Origin: Gordonia hongkongensis
GTDB taxonomy: Bacteria; Actinomycetota; Actinomycetes; Mycobacteriales; Mycobacteriaceae
Length of the DNA: 64,000 bases
Reading direction: 5' to 3'
Assembly: GCF_023078355.1 (NCBI RefSeq)
Contig: NZ_CP095552.1
Coordinates: 2,418,001 to 2,482,000 of the forward strand
Part shown: in pieces, positions 60,372-64,000 of the stretch
Layout of the letters: each line of letters begins with the position of its first letter
Numbering within the stretch: the first letter of the stretch is position 1
Program-made: the position numbers and the translations under genes
The notes under the pieces: generated by a model
Database searches by the model: none
Seen by the model: the letters and a program-made list of their open reading frames with translations, nothing else
Told to the model about the DNA's origin: nothing

Positions 60372-62756
60372 ATGCCCGATGAATCCGACACGGCGCAGCG
60401 TGGCGTGAATCCCGCGGGCACCCCGGACGCCGGCGCGACGTCGGCCGAGACCGTCGACCGGCCGAACGCACCGGCCGCGGTCGGCTCCATCCAGCCGGGT
60501 GCGTCGGCCTCACGCCGGGTGCGCGCCCGCCTCGCGCGCCGCATGACCGCGACCCGCAGCCAGGTCCGGCCGGTCCTCGAACCGCTGGTCACCCTGCACC
60601 GCGAGATCTACCCGAAGGCCGACGTGGCGTTGCTGCAGCGCGCCTACGACGTCGCCGACGAACGGCACAGCGGCCAGAAGCGCAAGTCCGGCGATCCCTA
60701 CATCACCCATCCGCTGGCGGTCGCCACGATCCTCGCCGATCTGGGCATGGACACCACCACACTCATCGCGGCGCTGCTGCACGACACGGTCGAGGACACC
60801 GGCTACTCCCTGCAGGCGCTGGAGAAGGACTTCGGACCCGAGGTCGCACACCTCGTCGACGGCGTGACCAAGCTCGACAAGGTCGCCCTCGGCAGCGCCG
60901 CGGAGGCCGAGACCATCCGCAAGATGATCATCGCGATGGCGCGCGATCCGCGCGTTCTCGTCATCAAGGTCGCCGACCGGTTGCACAACATGCGCACGAT
61001 GCGCTTCCTGCCGCCGGAGAAGCAGGCGCGCAAGGCTCGCGAGACCCTGGAAGTCATTGCGCCACTTGCTCATCGACTCGGCATGGCGACGGTCAAATGG
61101 GAACTCGAGGACTTGTCGTTCGCGATCCTGCATCCCAAGCGCTACGAGGAGATCGTGCGGCTGGTCGCCGACCGCGCTCCGTCCCGCGACACATATCTCG
61201 CGCGGGTGCGCGCCGACATCAACAACGCGCTGGCCGGGGCGCGTATCAACGCCACCGTGGAGGGGCGGCCCAAGCACTACTGGTCGATCTATCAGAAGAT
61301 GATCGTCAAGGGCCGCGACTTCGACGACATCCACGACCTCGTCGGGATGCGCATCCTCTGCGAGGAGGACCGCGACTGCTACGCCGCCGTCGGTGTCGTG
61401 CACTCGCTGTGGCAACCCATGGCCGGGCGCTTCAAGGACTACATCGCCCAGCCGCGGTTCGGCGTCTACATGTCGTTGCACACCACCGTCATCGGACCCG
61501 AGGGCAAACCGCTCGAGGTGCAGATTCGCACGCACGAGATGCACCGCACGGCCGAGTTCGGGATCGCCGCGCACTGGCGCTACAAGGAGAACGGCTACCG
61601 CAAGTCGGGCAAGAAGTCCGACACCGCCGAGATCGACGACATGGCCTGGATGCGCCAGCTGCTCGACTGGCAGCGGGAGGCCGCGGACCCGGGTGAGTTC
61701 CTGGAGTCGCTGCGCTACGACCTCGCCGTGCGCGAGATCTTCGTGTTCACCCCGAAGGGCGACGTCATCACGCTGCCCGCCGGGTCGACCCCGGTCGACT
61801 TCGCCTACGCGGTCCACACCGAGGTCGGGCACCGTTGTATCGGCGCGCGCGTCAACGGCCGGCTGGTCGCGCTCGAGCGCACGCTCGAGAACGGCGAGGT
61901 GGTGGAGGTGTTCACCTCCAAGGCGCCGACCGCGGGTCCGTCGAAGGACTGGCAGACGTTCGTGGTCTCGCCGCGCGCCAAGGCCAAGATCCGGCAGTGG
62001 TTCGCCAAGGAGCGACGCGAGGAGGCCCTCGAGGCCGGCAAGGACGCGATCGCCAAGGAGGTCCGCCGCGGCGGGCTCCCGCTCCAGCGGCTCCTCAGCG
62101 CGGAATCGATGTCGGCGATCGCCCGCGAGTTGCGCTACACCGACGTCACCGCGCTCTACACCGCGGTCGGTGAGAACCATGTCTCCGCACGGCATGTCGT
62201 CAACCGGCTGGTCGCCTCACTGGGTGGCATCGAGGACGCCGAAGAGGCGATCGCCGAGCGGTCGACGCCGTCGACGATGCCCACCCGGGCACGCCAGGGC
62301 GGCGACGCGGGCGTCATAATCGACGGCATCGACAACGTCGTGATCAAACTCGCCAAGTGCTGCACCCCGGTGCCCGGCGACGACATCCTCGGTTTCGTCA
62401 CCCGCGGCGGCGGGATCAGCGTGCACCGCACCGACTGCACCAACGCCGAATCGCTTCGGCAGCAAGAGGAACGAATTCTCGACGTGTCCTGGGCCCCGTC
62501 GCCGGAATCGGTGTTCCTGGTGGCGATCCAGGTGGAGGCGCTCGACCGGCACCGGCTGCTGTCGGACGTGACCAAGGTGCTCGCCGACGAACGCGTCAAC
62601 ATCCTGTCCGCGTCGGTGACGACGAGCCGGGACCGGGTGGCCATCAGCAAGTTCACGTTCGAGATGGGCGACCCGAAGCACCTCGGGCACGTGCTCAACG
62701 TCGTGCGCAACGTCGAAGGCGTCTACGACGTCTACCGGGTGACCTCGGCGGCGTGA
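60372..62756 (+). CDS. relA: Bifunctional (p)ppGpp synthetase/hydrolase RelA (Rsh)
   Basis: 794 aa, the full long RSH architecture. The N-terminal HD hydrolase domain has [30 protein letters not shown] (HD at 137-138) and [16 protein letters not shown]. The synthetase domain has [14 protein letters not shown] (297-310), DLVGMRI and [14 protein letters not shown] ([20 protein letters not shown]), zinc-finger ([12 protein letters not shown]) and ACT domains follow. It sets the stringent response. GAGGAGGA lies 5 nt before ATG 60372. The 3' end faces a palindromic repeat. Confidence 0.97.
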   Translation: MPDESDTAQRGVNPAGTPDAGATSAETVDRPNAPAAVGSIQPGASASRRVRARLARRMTATRSQVRPVLEPLVTLHREIYPKADVALLQRAYDVADERHSGQKRKSGDPYITHPLAVATILADLGMDTTTLIAALLHDTVEDTGYSLQALEKDFGPEVAHLVDGVTKLDKVALGSAAEAETIRKMIIAMARDPRVLVIKVADRLHNMRTMRFLPPEKQARKARETLEVIAPLAHRLGMATVKWELEDLSFAILHPKRYEEIVRLVADRAPSRDTYLARVRADINNALAGARINATVEGRPKHYWSIYQKMIVKGRDFDDIHDLVGMRILCEEDRDCYAAVGVVHSLWQPMAGRFKDYIAQPRFGVYMSLHTTVIGPEGKPLEVQIRTHEMHRTAEFGIAAHWRYKENGYRKSGKKSDTAEIDDMAWMRQLLDWQREAADPGEFLESLRYDLAVREIFVFTPKGDVITLPAGSTPVDFAYAVHTEVGHRCIGARVNGRLVALERTLENGEVVEVFTSKAPTAGPSKDWQTFVVSPRAKAKIRQWFAKERREEALEAGKDAIAKEVRRGGLPLQRLLSAESMSAIARELRYTDVTALYTAVGENHVSARHVVNRLVASLGGIEDAEEAIAERSTPSTMPTRARQGGDAGVIIDGIDNVVIKLAKCCTPVPGDDILGFVTRGGGISVHRTDCTNAESLRQQEERILDVSWAPSPESVFLVAIQVEALDRHRLLSDVTKVLADERVNILSASVTTSRDRVAISKFTFEMGDPKHLGHVLNVVRNVEGVYDVYRVTSAA

Positions 62757-62792
62757 TCGGGAGGCTCTGTTCTGATTCGCCAGCCCACTCCC

Positions 62793-62935
62793 TCTGCTCC
62801 CTGAGGTGCGAGCGAAGCGAGCCACGAAGGGCCGGGTGAGCTGCCTCGCCAGGCCCTTCGTGGCTCGTCGCTCGCGCTCCTCGCACCTCAGGGATCACGG
62901 GTTTCGAGGTTCTTTTGGATTAGGGATCAGAGTCC
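62793..62935. repeat. Dispersed palindromic repeat (copy 2) between relA and ppiB
   Basis: The left arm CCCTGAGGTGCGAG-(CGAAGCGAGCCACGAAGGGCC) at 62799-62833 pairs with GGCCCTTCGTGGCTCGTCGC to CGCACCTCAGGG at 62852-62893; the right arm carries about 7 extra bases. A tail GGTTTCGAGGTTC-TTGGATTAGGG-CAGAG (62899-62932) matches the tail at 14179-14206. It fills the 185-bp convergent gap and may terminate both genes. Confidence 0.75.
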
Positions 62936-62941
62936 CGGCGC

Positions 62942-63862
62942 CTAGTTGATCGTGGCCGTCTCGATGGTCACCGGGAGCTTCGGCTCGCCGTCCCCGGGCT
63001 GACTGTCGATCGGGCCGGGGTTGATGCCGCCGGCGTAGACCTTGTCGAGCACCGCGAGTCCGGGTTCGTCGACCTTGCCGACGATCGAGTAGTCCGGGCC
63101 CAACTGGCTGTCGTTGATCACGATGAAGAGCTGGCTGGACCCGGTGTTCGGGTTCTGTCCGCCCTGGCTGCTGTTGGCGATCGCGATGGTGCCGCGCGGG
63201 TAGATGACGGGCTGCGAACCGGTCGTCGGATCCGGCTGCCCGACCGTCTGCAGGTCGGTCGGCGGCTCGTCGGGGCTGGTCCAGCCGGGCCCGCTCATGC
63301 CGGTGCCGGTGGGGTCGCCGCACTGCAGGATCTTCAGCGTCTCGCTGGTGGTCATGCGGTGGCAGGTGGAGTCGTCGTAGAATTTGTTCTCGATCAACGA
63401 GGTCACCGCAGCCGTGTTGCACGGCGCGCCGTCCCGCTCGAGCGTGATCGGCAGGGTGCCCTGAGAGGTGACGAACGTGGCCTTCTCGGTGCCCGACTTG
63501 AGGACGCGCTCATCCGGTTTGGGCGAGGTCCGCTCGTTCTCCGCGGCCGCCTTCAGCTCGTCGAGTTCGGCTTGGTACTGCGCTCGCTGATCGGCCGGGA
63601 CGTTGTCGGGCACCTGATCGGGCAGCTGGTCGAAGCGGCTCGGGGAGTCCTCGTAGGCGCAGGTCGTCCAGCGTGCGGCCTCGCGGTCGTCCATGATCTT
63701 CTTCACCACGACGGCGGTCACGCCCGCGACCACGGCGACCACGACCGCGGTCGAGACGGAGGCGATGACGATCTTCCGCTTGCGCCGGGCGAGGCGCTCG
63801 GTCTCGAGGCGTTCTTCGAGCTTCCGCTTCGCCGCCTCGCGGCGCTCCTCATTGGTGGACAC
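62942..63862 (-). CDS. ppiB: Membrane-anchored peptidyl-prolyl cis-trans isomerase, cyclophilin type (PpiB-like, Rv2582)
   Basis: 306 aa (308 in M. tuberculosis). A basic coiled N-terminus (NEERREAAKRKLEERLETER) and a membrane segment (about 31-53, IVIASVSTAVVVAVVAGVTA) precede a linker and a cyclophilin domain: FVTSQGTLPITLERDGAPCN, NKFYDDSTCHRMTT, IYPRGTIAIANSSQGGQNPN, SSQLFIVINDSQLGPDYSIV and GKVDEPGLAVLDKV. The Arg of CHRM is the catalytic position. It acts on the outer membrane face. GTG 63862 has AGGAGG about 10 nt upstream. The last 138 bp of the window upstream of it hold no gene I can support. Confidence 0.92.
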   Translation of the reverse strand: MSTNEERREAAKRKLEERLETERLARRKRKIVIASVSTAVVVAVVAGVTAVVVKKIMDDREAARWTTCAYEDSPSRFDQLPDQVPDNVPADQRAQYQAELDELKAAAENERTSPKPDERVLKSGTEKATFVTSQGTLPITLERDGAPCNTAAVTSLIENKFYDDSTCHRMTTSETLKILQCGDPTGTGMSGPGWTSPDEPPTDLQTVGQPDPTTGSQPVIYPRGTIAIANSSQGGQNPNTGSSQLFIVINDSQLGPDYSIVGKVDEPGLAVLDKVYAGGINPGPIDSQPGDGEPKLPVTIETATIN

Positions 63863-64000
63863 GCGGGTGGATCCTCCTGAAACCTCGGCATGGCTGTGCC
63901 GACATCGTCGTGGATGTCACTTACTCGGGGGCAAGTGTGCCAGTTGTACCTGAGAACGGGGTGCGGCGGGTCGCGAGCCATGCCGCCTACGCAACAATGG

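Noticed and set aside
60510..62195. Minus-strand open frame of 561 codons opposite relA
   Set aside because: RelA is full length with all domains; the antisense translation is low-complexity.
1..64000. CRISPR array, prophage or complete insertion sequence
   Set aside because: No regularly spaced repeats, cas genes, phage structural genes, integrase or transposase were recognised.

Overview
This window is about 68% GC actinobacterial chromosome with dense, short-spaced genes and frequent GTG starts. Gene content and order point to the Mycobacteriales. The lipoarabinomannan/arabinogalactan enzymes PimA, PatA-like, PgsA and AftC are present, along with the DUF4193/DUF3093/DUF3710/DUF3159/DUF3000 markers and DUF732 secreted proteins. 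Long runs match the Mycobacterium tuberculosis Rv2701c-Rv2670c and Rv2614c-Rv2582 intervals. A Gordonia-like genus is my best inference; the sequence alone does not prove it.

Layout. 1-10.6 kb: suhB end, cei-like gene, DUF4193, DUF3093/dut, DUF3710, hydrolase, OB-fold protein, DUF3159, two TrkA/RCK proteins facing a KimA-like K+ permease, and a TRAM RNA methyltransferase. 10.7-20.1 kb: dxs, a YbdK-type carboxylate-amine ligase, an SRPBCC protein, RNase D/DUF3000, and the heme block hemE-hemY(cgoX)-hemQ(chdC). 20.0-25.4 kb: msrB, aftC, a degenerate hydrolase lipoprotein, a RibD-type reductase with an apparent frameshift, and zapE. 25.4-39.9 kb is the accessory part. It holds a DUF222/HNH gene, a second ZapE-like ATPase, and a catabolic-looking divergon (Baeyer-Villiger monooxygenase, sulfurtransferase and GNAT against nitroreductase, acyl-CoA ligase, TetR and a CoA-transferase/racemase) with two matching TetR-type operators. 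It also holds four tRNAs, two DUF732 secreted proteins, a lipoprotein, a GT87 mannosyltransferase-like protein and a PGPGW protein.

40-47 kb: thrS, Ap4A phosphorylase-like HIT gene, pgsA, acyltransferase, pimA and a LemA-like gene (one tightly packed transcription unit for phosphatidylinositol mannoside synthesis), then pdxS. 47.2-49.5 kb: a PP2C phosphatase, an FHA-HTH protein and a LuxR-type regulator lie between pdxS and tesB-pdxT. 51-62.8 kb: yebC, ruvCAB behind a LexA box, yajC-secD-secF, a peptide-binding lipoprotein, apt and relA. The window ends with a membrane-anchored cyclophilin on the minus strand.

Cross-window observations. Many genes have a TANNNT-like -10 box 6-7 nt before the start codon, implying leaderless transcripts. 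A family of long imperfect palindromes sits between convergent genes at 13.9-14.2 kb and 62.8 kb. An 87-bp element with 18-bp perfect inverted ends sits just upstream of the hydrolase gene at 4.5 kb. Several strong hairpin terminators are visible. No CRISPR array, phage, integrase or complete insertion sequence was seen.
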